From Adiantum capillus-veneris (Eukaryota > Streptophyta > Polypodiopsida > Polypodiales > Pteridaceae), in contig CM043946.1 of the NCBI GenBank assembly GCA_014529385.2, positions 21,942,577 to 22,006,576 of the forward strand: a DNA stretch of 64,000 nucleotides, written 5' to 3'. Each line of letters begins with the position of its first letter. Within the stretch, counting starts at the first letter, position 1. The notes under the pieces were generated by a model, which worked only from the letters and a program-made list of their open reading frames with translations, searched no databases and had not been told where the DNA came from. This document shows, one piece after another, positions 1 through 11,599 of the stretch. A program made the position numbers and the translations under genes.

Positions 1-376
1 ATATTTTTGTATTTCATGCAAAGCAACTATGATGGCTCTCCGTTTCCTATTCTTCTTATTCATTGGTGGTGGGGAAGGAGGTCATTGTTGTTTCCATGCA
101 AGGACAAAGTTCTTGTACTTTTTTCTTGCAGACTCTAGAGGACTGTTCGTTCCTCTGTGGTTTGAGCTGTATTCCTATTCCTCTTTTAAACTTTCTTTGG
201 CATGGTCACTAAGGGTCTGGTCTTGCGTACCCTCTTTGTAAGAAGTCTACTTATCTGCGAAAATGGGTCACTTGGAAAAAGATTCAAAAGAATGTGTTGC
301 ATTCGAGACTTGTTGGGTCCATCAAAGTATGGGTTTTTTTTTGCACCACGATCAAGTTACATACCTCATTTTTGGA

Positions 377-949
377 GAAAAAAATTGGAGTTTTCCATGC
401 GAGGCCATGTTCCGGGGGCAGATTATGGCCAAATACGACATCTTTTGTACCAAAGAACCGCGTCGGGAGGTGTTTCGGGACGTGAGGGGTCTGTACTAGG
501 CTCCGTGCGCCACGGTGCGCAAAATCCATGATTGAACTGTAGATTATGGCTAAATCAAGCATCTTTTGCACAAAACAACGGCATCGGGGGGGATTCTAGG
601 TCAAACAGGCCATTTGCGCGCAGTGGTGCACGGAGCTTGGTCCGGACCCCTCGGTCCCGAAAATCCCCACGACGCTGTTCTTTTGTGCAAAAGATGCTTG
701 ATTTGGCCATAATCTGTAGTTCAAACATGGATTTTGCGTCCCGTGGTGCACGTAGCCTGGTACAGACCCCTCGCGTCCCGAAACACCCCCCTGACGCGGT
801 TCTTTGGTGCAAAAGATGCCTGATTTGGCCGGTACAGACCCCTCGGGTCTTGAAACACCCCGCGACGTGGTTCTTTGATGCAAAAGATGCCTGATTTGGC
901 CGCAATCTGCCCCCAAAACCTGGCCTCGCATGGAAAACTCCAATTTTTT
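377..949. repeat. Nested foldback (inverted) repeat
   Basis: The left arm (about 377-600) reappears as its reverse complement in the right arm (about 655-949). The outer ends match through the shared stretch reading ATTGGAGTTTTCCATGCGAG. Each arm is built from a unit of about 100-115 bp holding a GATTATGGCCAAAT-like start, an ATCTTTTG core and an ACCCCTC-like block. The right arm has one extra partial unit. Apparent ORFs of similar sequence occur on both strands, which is what an inverted repeat gives and not evidence of coding. A transcript could fold into a long double-stranded hairpin. The parent transposon family is unknown. Confidence 0.8.
759..901. repeat. Tandem duplication, unit about 71 bp, in the foldback right arm
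   Basis: Positions about 759-830 and 830-901 are two direct copies, both starting GGTACAGACCCCTCG and both ending GATGCCTGATTTGGCC. They differ at several bases. This makes the right arm longer than the left and shows the foldback grew partly by local duplication. Confidence 0.7.
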
Positions 950-959
950 GACCACAATC

Positions 960-1415
960 CGGCCAATATATTCCGGCAAAAGAGAATATTTTGGCGAACT
1001 TGCAGGAGATCGGTGATTGATTTTTGGTTTCTGGGCGAGTGATTGTAGTTTTTCGACGAGTGATTTTTCTCATGTACAATGGATGCTACTCATTATGGGG
1101 TCTTAAAAATGTGTTTTTCGAAAATAAGAATTACAAGGGTACATCAAGCTCTATACTTAACGCATTTCCATGTCCAACTTGAACATAATAATTTGTCAAA
1201 TCGCAAGAATTTTCACTTTCTTAAGTTGGCTCAAACTTTTTTGAAAATTCCATTTTAGGTATGTAGTATAGTTGAAGCTTCTACGATATCTCAATAAAGA
1301 TTGATGGAATTCAATACTCATTTAGGCTCAGTAATAAATTGCAACTTATTACATAACTTCTACTTTTTTTTAAATCCATTTTTTGGGTCCTTTGAAATCA
1401 AATGAAAGTCTTAAT
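960..1415. other. Unassigned AT-rich spacer
   Basis: No ORF, repeat or motif I can identify. It separates the foldback repeat from the integrase remnant. The pol homology begins abruptly near 1416 with no upstream RT or RNase H. Confidence 0.5.
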
Positions 1416-2211
1416 ATGACTCGATGGGCAGAAGCGACAGCCCCCACCCGCATTACAGCCCAAGAGGTAGCAAAGTTCATTTTCGAGGACATCTGTTGCC
1501 GTTTTGGCACTCCTCTAGAGAGGTGGGCGAATTGATGAAAAATTTAGGCATCTTACGCCAACATTCCACACCATACTATCCACAGTGTAATGGCCTAGTA
1601 GAAAAGGTAAACGGAATGATTTGCAAAATCATCACAAAACAGGTGGACAATCACACAGGAGACTGGGATAAACATCTCATGGCAGCTCTATGGGCCTACC
1701 GAGCAACATTCCGAACATCACTAGGTTTCACCCCTTTCCATCTAGTTTATGGGAAGGAGGCAATTCTACCCATTGAGGTACAGATAGCCAGCTTACGAGT
1801 CTTGGCTAGCCAGATACATCGCCCAATTGTAAAACTCCGAAACCACATCCTGGATTTGGAGAGGCTCCAACTAGATAGGGAAGAAGCAATATATCACTAT
1901 GCAGTGCAGGCAGAACGATGCCGGCTCACCTTCAATCAAGGGCTTAAAGAAAAGGTCCTCAAAAGGGTATGTTAGTGATGAGATACGACAACAGATTTGA
2001 CACCAGGAAGGACAATAAATTTCAATCCAGATGGGAAGGACCATTCATTGTCAAAAGGCGCTATGACAATGGCAGCTATAAGCTGATGGAAGCAGATGGG
2101 ACAATTCACAAGACTAGAGTCAATGGATGGAGGCTAAAAAGGTATTTTCTCAGGTTTGATCCAGAGTTCATGCTAGACATTTTAGAAGAGGGAGAACCCT
2201 CTAAAACTTAA
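1416..2211 (+). pseudogene. Ty3/gypsy integrase remnant (element A)
   Basis: This is the C-terminal part of a gypsy pol polyprotein, the integrase that inserts element cDNA into the nucleus's chromosomes. The piece starting at 1416 reads MTRWAEA and ends FGTPLERW. It then shifts frame, and the SDRG catalytic block expected next is missing. The frame 1424-1975 carries HSTPYYPQCNGLVEK (holding the third acidic residue, E) and LGFTPFHLVYGKEAILPIE. A second frame, 1969-2211, carries the SH3-like C-terminal domain (RWEGPFIVKRRYDNGSYKL). At least two frameshifts and loss of the central Asp make it non-functional. The sequence closely matches the integrase tail of element B (38,650-39,120), so both belong to one family. 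Confidence 0.88.
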
Positions 2212-2252
2212 GATGCAAAGGAAGGGCTAGAACCATGAATGCCTCTAGCCAG

Positions 2253-2265
2253 ATGGGAGGGCTAA
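2253..2265 (+). other. Polypurine tract of element A
   Basis: AGATGGGAGGGCTAA lies directly after the integrase tail and before a TGACGG start. Element B has AGAAGGGGAGGGCTAA in the same place before its 3' LTR. By analogy this is the primer for plus-strand cDNA synthesis. Confidence 0.55.
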
Positions 2266-3079
2266 TGACGGTCAGTTTTCAAAATCGTGACCATAAGAAC
2301 CAAACCCTAAGGAAGGAAAGGCTTATTTACCAAAAGAAAAAAAAAACAAGAAAAACTATTTACCATTTACCATACCCCCCCCTCTAAGGTAACCACTAGC
2401 GGGGCACCACCAGTTTGGCCACATCTCTCCATTATCACCAGAAGACGAACCCCTCTCTCTCCTACTACTCGGCTTCGCCAATGTTCTCTCTCTCCTACTC
2501 TGCCGCTACATCACCCGGCCGCTACATCACCCGGCCCGATAGGCGCATAAGACATTGGTGCCTCTGTCACACCTTCCGACGGGCCGCCACAGATATTGTA
2601 TATTCTCCGTCTCTCTCTTTCAAATATTCTCCCTCTCTCTCTCTCTCTCTGCTCATCCACACCCCACATTAGGAGAAATATGGACTTTGCATGGGCCTTG
2701 TAAGGAATCCTAATTTTTAGGGATTAAGGCTAATGTTGTGTAGGGTTAAGGGGACAAGGGCATTCAAGAAGTTAGTTTTGAGTAGACTTTTCTAGCCTTT
2801 TTTTTAGACACATATAGGATGTGGACCTAAGAGGTCACTTTCTCTCTCTAGCTTTTGGAAAGTGAAGGGAGTAAAGGGGTGTGGCCACATCAGCAAAAAC
2901 GTGGGTCACTGAGAGCCAAAATTTGATTTTTTTTCAAAAAAGTTATTTTTACTTATTTTTGACTTAAAACTCCCTCCCAACATATATACACATCAAAAAA
3001 TCATTTTTTGACATTTTTTTAAACCTACAAACACTAAAAGTCCACTTTTTCAAAAAAAAAATCCCCCCAAAAAAAAAAA

Positions 3080-3220
3080 CTTTTGTTCTCTTCTCCTCCT
3101 TCCTCCTCTCTCCCTCTCCTCTCCCTCCCTCCCTCCCCCCTTCTCTCCTCCTCCTCCCCTCTCTCTCCCTCTCCCCCCCTGCCCCCTTCTCTCCTCTCTT
3201 TCCCTCTCCCCTCTTTCTTT
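3080..3220. repeat. CT-rich low-complexity tract
   Basis: A pyrimidine-rich run of TCCTCC, CTCTCC and CCCTCCC blocks. ORFs across it are rich in Ser/Pro/Leu on one strand and Arg/Glu/Gly on the other, which marks them as composition artefacts. Confidence 0.85.
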
Positions 3221-3229
3221 TCATTCTTT

Positions 3230-4345
3230 GTTTCCTCACGCAACAGCTGCCATGGTGCTCACGGACATCACAAATCGTATGCCTCCACTACCATGTACTC
3301 CGCACAACAAAAGTGTACATATTGCTTGTCCGCGGTGTTTGCACCGAAGGCCGCACGTGAGGGTGAGCAGAGGTCATACTGTCGGTGAGACGAATGTGTA
3401 TGGTTCTTCAATATCTTGGGAGGGGAGAAGTAGGCTTGTTAGGATATTGCAATTGGTTGTGTATGGGTGCAGGTGCTTCTTTGCATTCGTGGATGCACGA
3501 ATGTCAAGCTCTTCAGCTCAAAACAGTGGCATTACAAGAAACAGTGGGTGCAGGTTAGAGAGGTCAAGTGTCACCACTTTTCCTCTAAAACAGCCTTCTT
3601 TGTTACATCTTGCAAGTAGGTGCTTCAAATCCATCCTTATTAGAGGTGGGTAATCTCATCATAATGCAAGAATGGCTCAAGGAACTGGCATAACATGAAG
3701 CTTTTACGGTGGCACAAAGCTCTCCTCAAGCAATGTGGATCCCACTACACCAAAAATCACTATGCTAACATGGAGAGATCCCTAGTAGGACAATACAACA
3801 ACTTTTCATCAGTAGCACACCCTTTCCTAACATGAGGGCACCCCCACCAGAGATATTTTTATATGATAGGTCACCCCATGAGCATACCATGTCATGGAAT
3901 GGATGTAAGAACTATGACTGCACTACCCCTTGGAAGTTGTTCACGAATGTATGTTTATCAAAGTTAATGAGAAGAAGTTTACACTTTTTTGTTTGTTGAT
4001 GAGACAAGCCCAGACAGATTCGGAGCCGATTGAAATCTAGAAGCTGTTGAAAACAACCGAAAAGTTCAACACTTACAAAAAAAAAAAATTTAACACTTGA
4101 ATCATGGCCATGCATCAAAAATATGCTCACACGGTGAAGGAGGTGCTTCAAAGCTATGGAAATCAGTATAAAATGCAAGGAATAGCGTTGGAGGCTATTC
4201 AAGAAGTTGTAGAGACTCACATCATTTCACATGACTTTGCAATGACAAAATGATTAGAGTTGTGTCTACTGTCTCCATAGTGATTTGGATTTTCAGTTTA
4301 TCCATGTGTTTTAAGTTAAGTGGTTCTGGCCATGAAGAGTTAAAT
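3230..4345. other. Unassigned region without recognisable genes
   Basis: Short ORFs occur on both strands but none shows a domain, a repeated motif or similarity to other parts of the window. I see no RNA gene here. Confidence 0.5.
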
Positions 4346-4348
4346 TTA

Positions 4349-4548
4349 AATCAAATATTAACATTTTTGCCATCCTAAGGGGCAAACAAAGCTAGAAAAT
4401 GCAAAAAAAAGGGTGGCCACAAGGGCGTGCAGATGGCCCATCCAGCAGTTTTGGATGGCTTATCTGTGCGCCCTTGTGGCCACCCTTTTTTTTTGCATTT
4501 TCTAGCTTTGTTTGCCCCTTAGGATAGCAAAAATGTTAATAGCTGATG
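4349..4548 (+). repeat. Near-perfect 200-bp hairpin (copy A)
   Basis: Arms of about 95 bp (4351-4446 and 4453-4546) are reverse complements with very few mismatches around a short loop, GCAGTTT. Landmarks pairing across the loop are CCTAAGGGGCAAACAAAGC, GCAAAAAAAAGGGTGGCC and CACAAGGGCG in the left arm. The few mismatches are near the inner stem (TGC against CAC). The shape fits a young miniature foldback transposon or a long-stem small-RNA precursor. Nothing here proves transcription. Confidence 0.85.
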
Positions 4549-4982
4549 AAACCAAATGTTTATGTAGCATGAGACTATATTTTTATATTGTCCAATGTGA
4601 TTTGGCCTTTTGGTGCAGGGAACTAGTAAGTTGAGTTGAAGGAAGGCATAATGTGCTTGAAAAGTTAAATTTTACATTCATCTCACCTTTTCCAAGGTCT
4701 TGGAGTGCAACAATAGCCTAATTATGCAAAAAAAGGGTGGCCACAAGGGCGCGCAGATGGCCCATCCAACAGTTTTGGATGGCTCACGTGCGCGCCCTTG
4801 TGGCCACCCTTTTTTTTGCATTATATGGCCTTGTCTGCCCCTTATAATAGCAAGAATGTTAATATTTGATGAAACCAGATGTTTATGCAGCATGAGACTA
4901 GATTTTTATACTGTCCAATGTGATTTGCCCTGTTGGTGCAGGGAACTAGTAAGTTGAGTTGAAGGAAGGCAGTAATAGCCTA
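4530..4982. repeat. Tandem spacer duplication between the hairpins
   Basis: The block beginning AATGTTAATA and ending TTGAGTTGAAGGAAGGC occurs at about 4530-4650 and again at about 4857-4972, with scattered substitutions. It shows that the hairpins multiplied by segmental tandem duplication and not by separate insertions. Confidence 0.75.
4725..4821 (+). repeat. Hairpin copy B
   Basis: This is the core of copy A repeated. The left arm holds GGGTGGCCACAAGGGCGCGC and the right arm the matching GCGCGCCCTTGTGGCCACCC, around an AACAGTTTT loop. The outer arms seen in copy A are only weakly paired here. Flanking sequence downstream repeats that of copy A. Confidence 0.8.
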
Positions 4983-4986
4983 ATTA

Positions 4987-5082
4987 TGCAAAAAAAAGGG
5001 TGGCCACAAGGGCCCACATATGGCCCATCCAGGAGTTTTGGATGGCTCACTACGCGCCCTTGTGGCCACCCCTTTTTTTGCA
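4987..5082 (+). repeat. Hairpin copy C
   Basis: This is the third copy of the hairpin core. The stem is the same (GGGTGGCCACAAGGGC with GCCCTTGTGGCCACCC), but the middle has diverged (CCACATA against CACTACG), giving a larger internal bulge. It lies about 262 bp after copy B. Confidence 0.8.
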
Positions 5083-5099
5083 TTATATGGCCTTGTCTG

Positions 5100-7380
5100 C
5101 ACCCCAGGATACCAATTTTTTTTTAGATTAAGTGAAAGAAAATCTTTATGCAACATGACAGTACAAATTCCACTTCTTTTCACTCAAATGTAATTAGAGC
5201 TCCCCCCTCCCCTCCCCCCCCTTTCTTTGTGTTCAAAGGTCCGGAGCATTCACTATGTAAAATTTTCCTATATCACGTGCGTTCACTAGAATGGATTAAA
5301 AGTACCCCTTATAGGCCTTATCTACACATGTTTCTGCAACGTTACAAGAATATAAAATCCCTTCTGTTGAACACATGTGCTATGTTACATATACTTTAGT
5401 GAACTCCCCATGGCAACGGCCTCACAAATCCTGTGCACTAAACATTAAACACTAGAAATCGACCAAACAAGGAGCCAATTTTTACTTCCTTGTGTCCACC
5501 TAGTGTTCTTGTGAAACATTGCTAATGATATATATTCAACATCCCCAAATGAGGACATCTTGACAAAGTTTATGATCCACTTTAATAAGAATAACCATTA
5601 ATGATTAAACTGAAATCAAAATATTGCTTGAATTTCTTCAAGGTGGAGTGATTAAGACTTGCGACTTGAATCATCGTACAGGCAAATCAAAATATCCATA
5701 AAAAGTAAACAATATTTCTCAGATCTGTATGAAACTTCAGTAATCTAAATTAAATACTCTCACTCAATGCGACACCATTTAACAAAAAAACATATTTATA
5801 TTGCATTTATAGAGGAATCCAGCCTCATGAAAAATAATTACAAATGGAGACAATGTTGTTGCTGTTAGGCTTATCTTACAAGTATTTGTCTTCCTCATCT
5901 AGAGATTCATATACACTTGAGTATTTGTGTGTCTATGACACTAGGGAAGATAGTAGTACTATATGGATGGCTTCTATGAGAGCTCTTAGAGAGTCCCTAT
6001 TGGTTCAAGATTCTAAAAAACACCTACTATTCTTATCAAAATCTTTTAACATGGTAGTGAAAGGTTCCTCAAGGAACAAAAATAGAGTGATTTCCATCTC
6101 TGCACATGGTTGCTTGCTCATGTCCTCTTAAAACAAGTTGAATCTGTAAGTAAACAAAAGATTATGTGAGCACAAAGTTATAAAGTACAAAATGATATCA
6201 TTCCAATTATCTAATGACAATTATACGAAGAATAAATTACAAGAAAAATCTTTGACGACTCTCCATAGATAACACAACTTACTTACATTGTGAGACTCAA
6301 ATCACATGCTACACAACTATAGATGGCGCACCAAAGCCATCAACAAAATAGCACCACCCAGTGTTATGAGGTGTGAAGCCTAAACACTGAAAGCCATAAA
6401 GAGGTTAATTATCTCCAGCATGATAAACTTAAAGATGGAGATGATGTTAAGCTCTGAATGTAAGCTACAAGGGCAGTTTTCTTACCATTCTATCTTTATG
6501 TTGGAGATGAACCCTTGCAATGCCCACACGATATTCACACCTTCTATTGTTGTGGTATGCAACTCATGTGAGCTCATACTTTTGCCACCTTCGGGAGTAG
6601 AGGTTTCCATGTAGTGTGAGTGAATGAAAGTAGAAGGAGTAGAATCTTGTTTCATGTTGTAATGGAGACCAGAGAAGGGAGAGGAGCTAGCTTGGTGTGA
6701 AACTATGTGGTGGGCAAGGAGAAGAGATGGAGGAGGAGCTTGCTTGGTGCTACAATGGAGGTGGGAGAAAGCTAGCAGAGAGATAATGATGGACTATAGG
6801 GGGTGCATGTGGTTGTTGCAGCAATGGAGAGCTTGGAAAAGGGTTTGTAGAGAGAGAAAAACACTTTTTAGCTATAGAATAGGTTTGGAAAGACTTTGGA
6901 GGGTGAAAATGATGTTTTGATTTTTTAAAAAAAATTTCAATTTTTTGGATTTTTTAGTGCACGTTTTTAACTTTTGAAGGTCAAAAATACTTTTTTGACC
7001 ATGAAATAGGTTTGGGGACTTTTTAAGGAGGGAAAACTTGAATTTTTCAGTGTATTTTTAAATCTGGGCCAAAAAGTGGGGGAAAAGAGGTCAAAGTGGT
7101 CCCTCCCCCCCTCTTTCCCCTAGCCACCTCCCTTACCTTCTCACTAGGTAAGAGGCAATTAAGAGGTGTAAGGCTACCTTGTCCCCCTACTTTTTTGAGG
7201 GTATAGAGTGTGTCCACCACCCTCTTCCTATTGGCTGACCTCTAATTAACCTTAATCCCAAAGGACCCCTACAGGGTTCATATTTTTCCTAATGAGCCCC
7301 GGCGGGCCGCTACATTATACCCACCACCCTCCCCCTCGTCCACACTCCCTTCAGCCTTATAGCCCCCCCCCCCCCTTGTT
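5100..7380. other. Unassigned AT-rich region
   Basis: Only short ORFs without recognisable domains, for example 5844-6131 (plus). A short GA-rich stretch near 6660-6850 encodes low-complexity peptide. The right end contains the inverted-end sequence described for the nested element. Confidence 0.5.
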
Positions 7381-7442
7381 TCTTCCTAACCGTGGCGGAC
7401 CACCTCACATTCCACCCCTCCCCACCTTCACCTAGCTCTAAG

Positions 7443-7446
<4 letters not shown>

Positions 7447-7520
<74 letters not shown>
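7447..7520. repeat. (CT)n microsatellite
   Basis: An uninterrupted CT dinucleotide run of about 74 bp. A second run lies at 7661-7722, introduced by a poly-C tract (about 7640-7657). Confidence 0.95.
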
Positions 7521-7523
<3 letters not shown>

Positions 7524-7651
7524 TCTCTACCCTTCCACCCTTATCCCCTCACCACCTCACTCTTTCTCTCCCTCTCTCTTACTCCCATGGTGGGAACCCG
7601 CCTTAAGGGGGACCTCACACCCTCCCTCTTAACTGCTTCCCCCCCCCCCCC

Positions 7652-7726
<75 letters not shown>

Positions 7727-8083
7727 GACTATGCCCCCCCCCCCCCTTGGATGCCCCGCTCTCTGTCGCGAGCTCTCTCTGCGGCTGTCGCGGGCGCTAT
7801 GAACATCATCCAACCCCCCCCATCCTCTCATACCCCCTCCCCCCTCTCCACACTCACCCCCTTTCTCCCTCCCGCTCTGTGCACGCATGCCGCATGCGGA
7901 CCCCCCGCTCTCTGTCACGCTCTCCCCTTCGCAGCCAGTGAAGGCGTGCACACAACACACTTACACACTTACACACACCCCCACAGACACACACCCCGAG
8001 CACACACACCCCTCTCTCTCACCCCATTCACCCCCTCCGCCTCTGCGTCGCCCACAGCACTGCAAAAAAAAAGGAAAAATAAA

Positions 8084-8088
<5 letters not shown>

Positions 8089-8121
<33 letters not shown>
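8089..8121. repeat. (AT)n microsatellite
   Basis: An alternating AT run of about 33 bp, close to poly-C at about 8137-8147. Confidence 0.95.
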
Positions 8122-8124
<3 letters not shown>

Positions 8125-8347
8125 CACAATAACCACCCCCCCCCCCCTTTCCCACGTACACAATTCCCAATTTGTAATTTCCGTCTCTCTAGGTGATGGT
8201 CACAAAGGCCCACCTAGAGGTTTTCATTTTTAATAACTCCCAAGACAAAGAAAGGGTCAACCACACTAGGCCCACCGCTTTGCTTTGTCTCCCCGATTAG
8301 CTTACCCTAATCAAACCGAGATTACCCTAATCCAAGCAGCCAACGCC

Positions 8348-8355
8348 TATAAAAG
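8348..8355 (+). promoter_or_regulatory. TATA box candidate in LTR A
   Basis: TATAAAAG lies about 640 bp before the LTR 3' boundary. Element B has TATATAAAG followed by GAGGGGTCACC at a comparable place, and here GGGCATAGAGAGGTCAC follows. It is the likely transcription start control of the element. Confidence 0.45.
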
Positions 8356-8531
8356 GGCATAGAGAGGTCACTATTGGGGGGGGCAGTTCATGAGAGGTCA
8401 GCACTTGGGTAGAGTTTTAGTGGGAGGGATTGATACTATTGGCATCACGGGGAGGGGACTTGTGTGATGGTTTGTTTTGGGAATTGCACCATGTGAAGGG
8501 AGCTACGTCCACCTCTTGACTCCAATGGTTG

Positions 8532-8534
<3 letters not shown>

Positions 8535-8585
<51 letters not shown>
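8535..8585. repeat. (CA)n microsatellite
   Basis: A CA run of about 50 bp. A (CT)n run at 8763-8804 and a (GT)n run at 8809-8836 follow inside the same LTR. Confidence 0.95.
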
Positions 8586-8587
<2 letters not shown>

Positions 8588-8759
8588 TCTTGGTAGCAAG
8601 TTCACATCATTGAGTCGTCTTTAGAGAACGCACCAAGAAGATTCACCATCTCTTCTCCCTACCTCTCTATCACCACGGTGTGCCACCTCGCCGCCGGAAG
8701 GAAGGTCAAACTGCAAGCAATAATTCTCCCTCACACCCCCGAGGGTTTTCATCATTTGT

Positions 8760-8839
<80 letters not shown>

Positions 8840-8993
8840 AAGTTTGCGGTGTTCACATCACTGTGGTCTGCGTCCTGGCCGCTCAAAGCTAGGTGGTGCC
8901 CCCTGTTCACTTTACTGTGACCGGCTCGAGGCGTGCATCGGCTCCCGGCGTTTTAGAGGCCATTGGGGTTCGTGTCTCGCTTTGCTCCCGTCA

Positions 8994-10550
8994 ATGGCAT
9001 GCACCTATTCGTCAAAATGATAATCACCTCCATAATCGCTTGGAAAATAGAGAGGTCCTCCTAGACCCCAACCTCTGTCTAATGCACACAAGCACCTCTC
9101 TATGGCTCAGATGGAATCACATCACGTTAATACTCTTGAAAGAACACACCAACAAATCTTTGCTATAAACATTCGTCTACACACACCCAAGCACACAATC
9201 ACACACAAAAGCACAGTTGATTGCATCTCAACCATCATAATCGCTTCTCCAATCTCAACCATAATTTTGGGGGTACCATCGTAGCATAGCTCCAATGACC
9301 AACAAATAATTATCAATTCAGGGAGATGAGTTACGTTGCCATGGCCTAGAAACACTCACACAATTAGTGAGCTAATTATGGCAACATGAATGGCGACTCT
9401 ATGAGGTGAGCTTCTCAACTTATAGAGGAGCAAAGCCACAATGCCTGGAAATCTCCACATCCACTTCTCTTCACTTCAAATCAACCCAATCACCCACACT
9501 AACAATTGTAAATACGCACACATCACTAACCTCATCATGCAACACACTAATCACAAGCACATACACATAAATCTATTGAGAATCCGCACTCCAACCAAAC
9601 CTACATGCACACACAAAGAATATAGATAATTTGCATAAGATTAGAGAAACATTAACCAATAATTAGTTACAATCTATCTAATCACATCGTCATAGACAAT
9701 CATAGAGAGTACAAGAGAGGCAAAGTGAATGAGAATTAAGCATTTATTAGAGTTAATCAAGTCACATGAGCAAGGAGAAGTTCAAGGACTCCATAACCAC
9801 ACACCTCATGAGCTCTCACTAAAGAGTGGTCTCGAAAACTAAGGCTGAGAATCCTGATTCCATTTTCACACTGCCTTATATACCTAGGGTAGATGTGAGG
9901 TCCCCACCCTGTTACTATATCCATTTAGCCATAGGAGGGTACTTGACAGGTTGCTAGGCCCTAATCGCTTGAGAAAAGCATAGTCAAGATAGACAATATT
10001 TCTAATGGATAGACTCTCTTCACCAAATAACTTGAGTCCAAGCCATTGAAAAGGTTTCCTAGCCCTATCTCGCAGGGAAAGCATGAACTACCACAATAAT
10101 CTAACGTTCCCAACTCTGACCTTCCAAAAGAGAGAAACCCCATAATTTTCAGAGGCACATACAATTGGGACTTCTCGACTCTTGGCATATTAATATCTAG
10201 TTTCTTTTCTCCTATATCAATAAGGAGTGGAGAGTTTTTCGACCAATCGAGACCACCCATCCTTGTGGAAACCTAAGCCAACCCCCACTTTCCATCCCAC
10301 ACTCACACTTTTTTCTTGTTTTCTAATTGCTACCACATGATTGTTCATTTGCAAAATGCCTTTTAACGGTTTCCATCACAATTTTGTTAAAACACTTCAA
10401 AAATTATGAAATCGGCACCAAGACAATCTTTTCTAGAAGGAAAAAAACATACAACCCTTCTTCACTAAAATATCCCAGCCCCAAGAGTTCACTCCTCTTT
10501 GTGAGTGTTTATTGCTCCTGGTGTCTTTAGTTGCCCATACAACTAAATTG
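8994..10550. other. Unassigned region after LTR A
   Basis: No recognisable gene. A minus-strand stretch (9884-10260) is open in two overlapping frames but shows no domain. CA-rich text near 9170-9210 and 9490-9610 is low complexity. Confidence 0.45.
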
Positions 10551-10556
10551 CCATGC

Positions 10557-10683
10557 AATCGGGGCACAAACCCGTAGTGAATAACTTGCAACCTGGGCAT
10601 AAATCCACAAGTAACATCTTGCATTTTGGGCATAAACCCGCAAGAAACACCTTGCATTTTGGGCACATACCAGCAAGATGTGC
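10557..10683. repeat. Degenerate minisatellite, period about 38 bp
   Basis: Three to four units share the pattern CTTGCA-(6 nt)-GGGCATAAACCC-(A/G)CAAG. Unit starts are near 10,568, 10,616 and 10,651. Overlapping ORFs translate as repeats of a short peptide, an effect of the repeat. Confidence 0.75.
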
Positions 10684-11599
10684 TCCCCCAGATTCAGTGC
10701 TTTAGCGTTCACGCCGCTATGCCCTCCTCGCTGGATATCAAAGGGAGTTTTGACTATATTGATATAGGATTTTTGAATGAAAAAGGTTCAAGAGTTTTCC
10801 TACTAGACAAAAATTTCTTTTCTACTTCAGACTGTATATCATAAAAAAATCCTTCCATATTAATACAACTTAAAGAAAATCAACAAGTTCAATTGATGTG
10901 GTTTCATATTGGGACTAACTCAATGTTTAGGTAGTTTCTACTTCCTAATTACTCATAATGCATTAAATAAAAAGGAAGTTTCCTACCTGTTCTTCAACAA
11001 TAACATCACTTTGTGGGATATGTGGCACATCCTCATTCATCGGAAGCTTTCCTTTTCCTTTACCATCATTGGTTCTGGATTCGTCATCGTATGATCCACC
11101 ATAGAGAGTTCTCTTGGGTGCCATTCCCACTACTAGATACTTAACTTAATTTGAGAAGTTGTAAGCTAAAGTATAAGAATCCAATGGAAGTAGGGTAAAT
11201 GATTATAAGTGTTTTAATTTCAAAACATGTATGGTTATTCCACACATCAGATCAAAAACATATGCTTGCTTAATCCTGCCATAATCTTATGATAAACATG
11301 CACTATAACCTATACACTAATCCATGATTAATCACTTATATCTACTTGCAAGAACAATCCATTTGCAAGAACAATCCATCATTTTAGCCGGAAAAAATTC
11401 TTGAATATGAGTAGCTAGTTCATGCAAGCATCTAGGTTATTTTGATGAAGAATGGTGCATGGAGTCAACACAATTGATTATATAATCAAGTAGTGAGACC
11501 TTCATTACTTTTTAATGTAGAGAAATTACCATAAAATAGGTATAATGATTGTTGATTTCCAATTGAGGATAGGTAAATAGGAGTATAGCGTCTGATAAT

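Larger units (their letters stand above)
2672..7300. mobile_element. Candidate nested DNA element with diverged inverted ends
   Basis: The left end reads CATTAGGAGAAATATGGAC. The reverse complement near 7300 reads CATTAGGAAAAATATGAAC. Both are followed by GGGATTAAGG(C/T)TAAT and then GGGGACAAGG. The ends are imperfect and no transposase is visible inside. The interior carries the three hairpins at 4.35-5.08 kb. No target duplication could be confirmed. The similarity may also come from an old inverted duplication. Confidence 0.35.
2266..8993 (+). mobile_element. Candidate 3' LTR of element A, split by a nested insertion
   Basis: The left boundary TGACGG follows the polypurine tract. The right boundary TTTGCTCCCGTCA at 8993 matches the 3' end of the element B LTRs (35,321 and 40,732). 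The last 120 bp or so align well with B: GCTAGGTGGTGCCCCCTGTT, CTCGAGGCG and GTTTTAGAGGCC are shared. If both ends belong together, the LTR was about 2 kb and later took in about 4.6 kb of foreign DNA. The start of this LTR differs from B, so the pairing is an inference. The alternative is two unrelated LTR fragments. Confidence 0.45.

Noticed and set aside
284-1079. Overlapping ORFs on both strands with similar peptides
   Set aside because: They are two readings of the same inverted repeat. There is no codon structure or domain, and the peptides repeat with the DNA unit.
7392-8233. Ser/Leu-rich and Pro/Thr-rich ORFs on both strands
   Set aside because: They translate CT, poly-C and CA microsatellites. 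The open frames are a result of repeat composition.
9884-10260. Minus-strand ORF pair as a host gene exon
   Set aside because: Two short overlapping frames without domain, splice context or similarity. There is not enough to support a gene.
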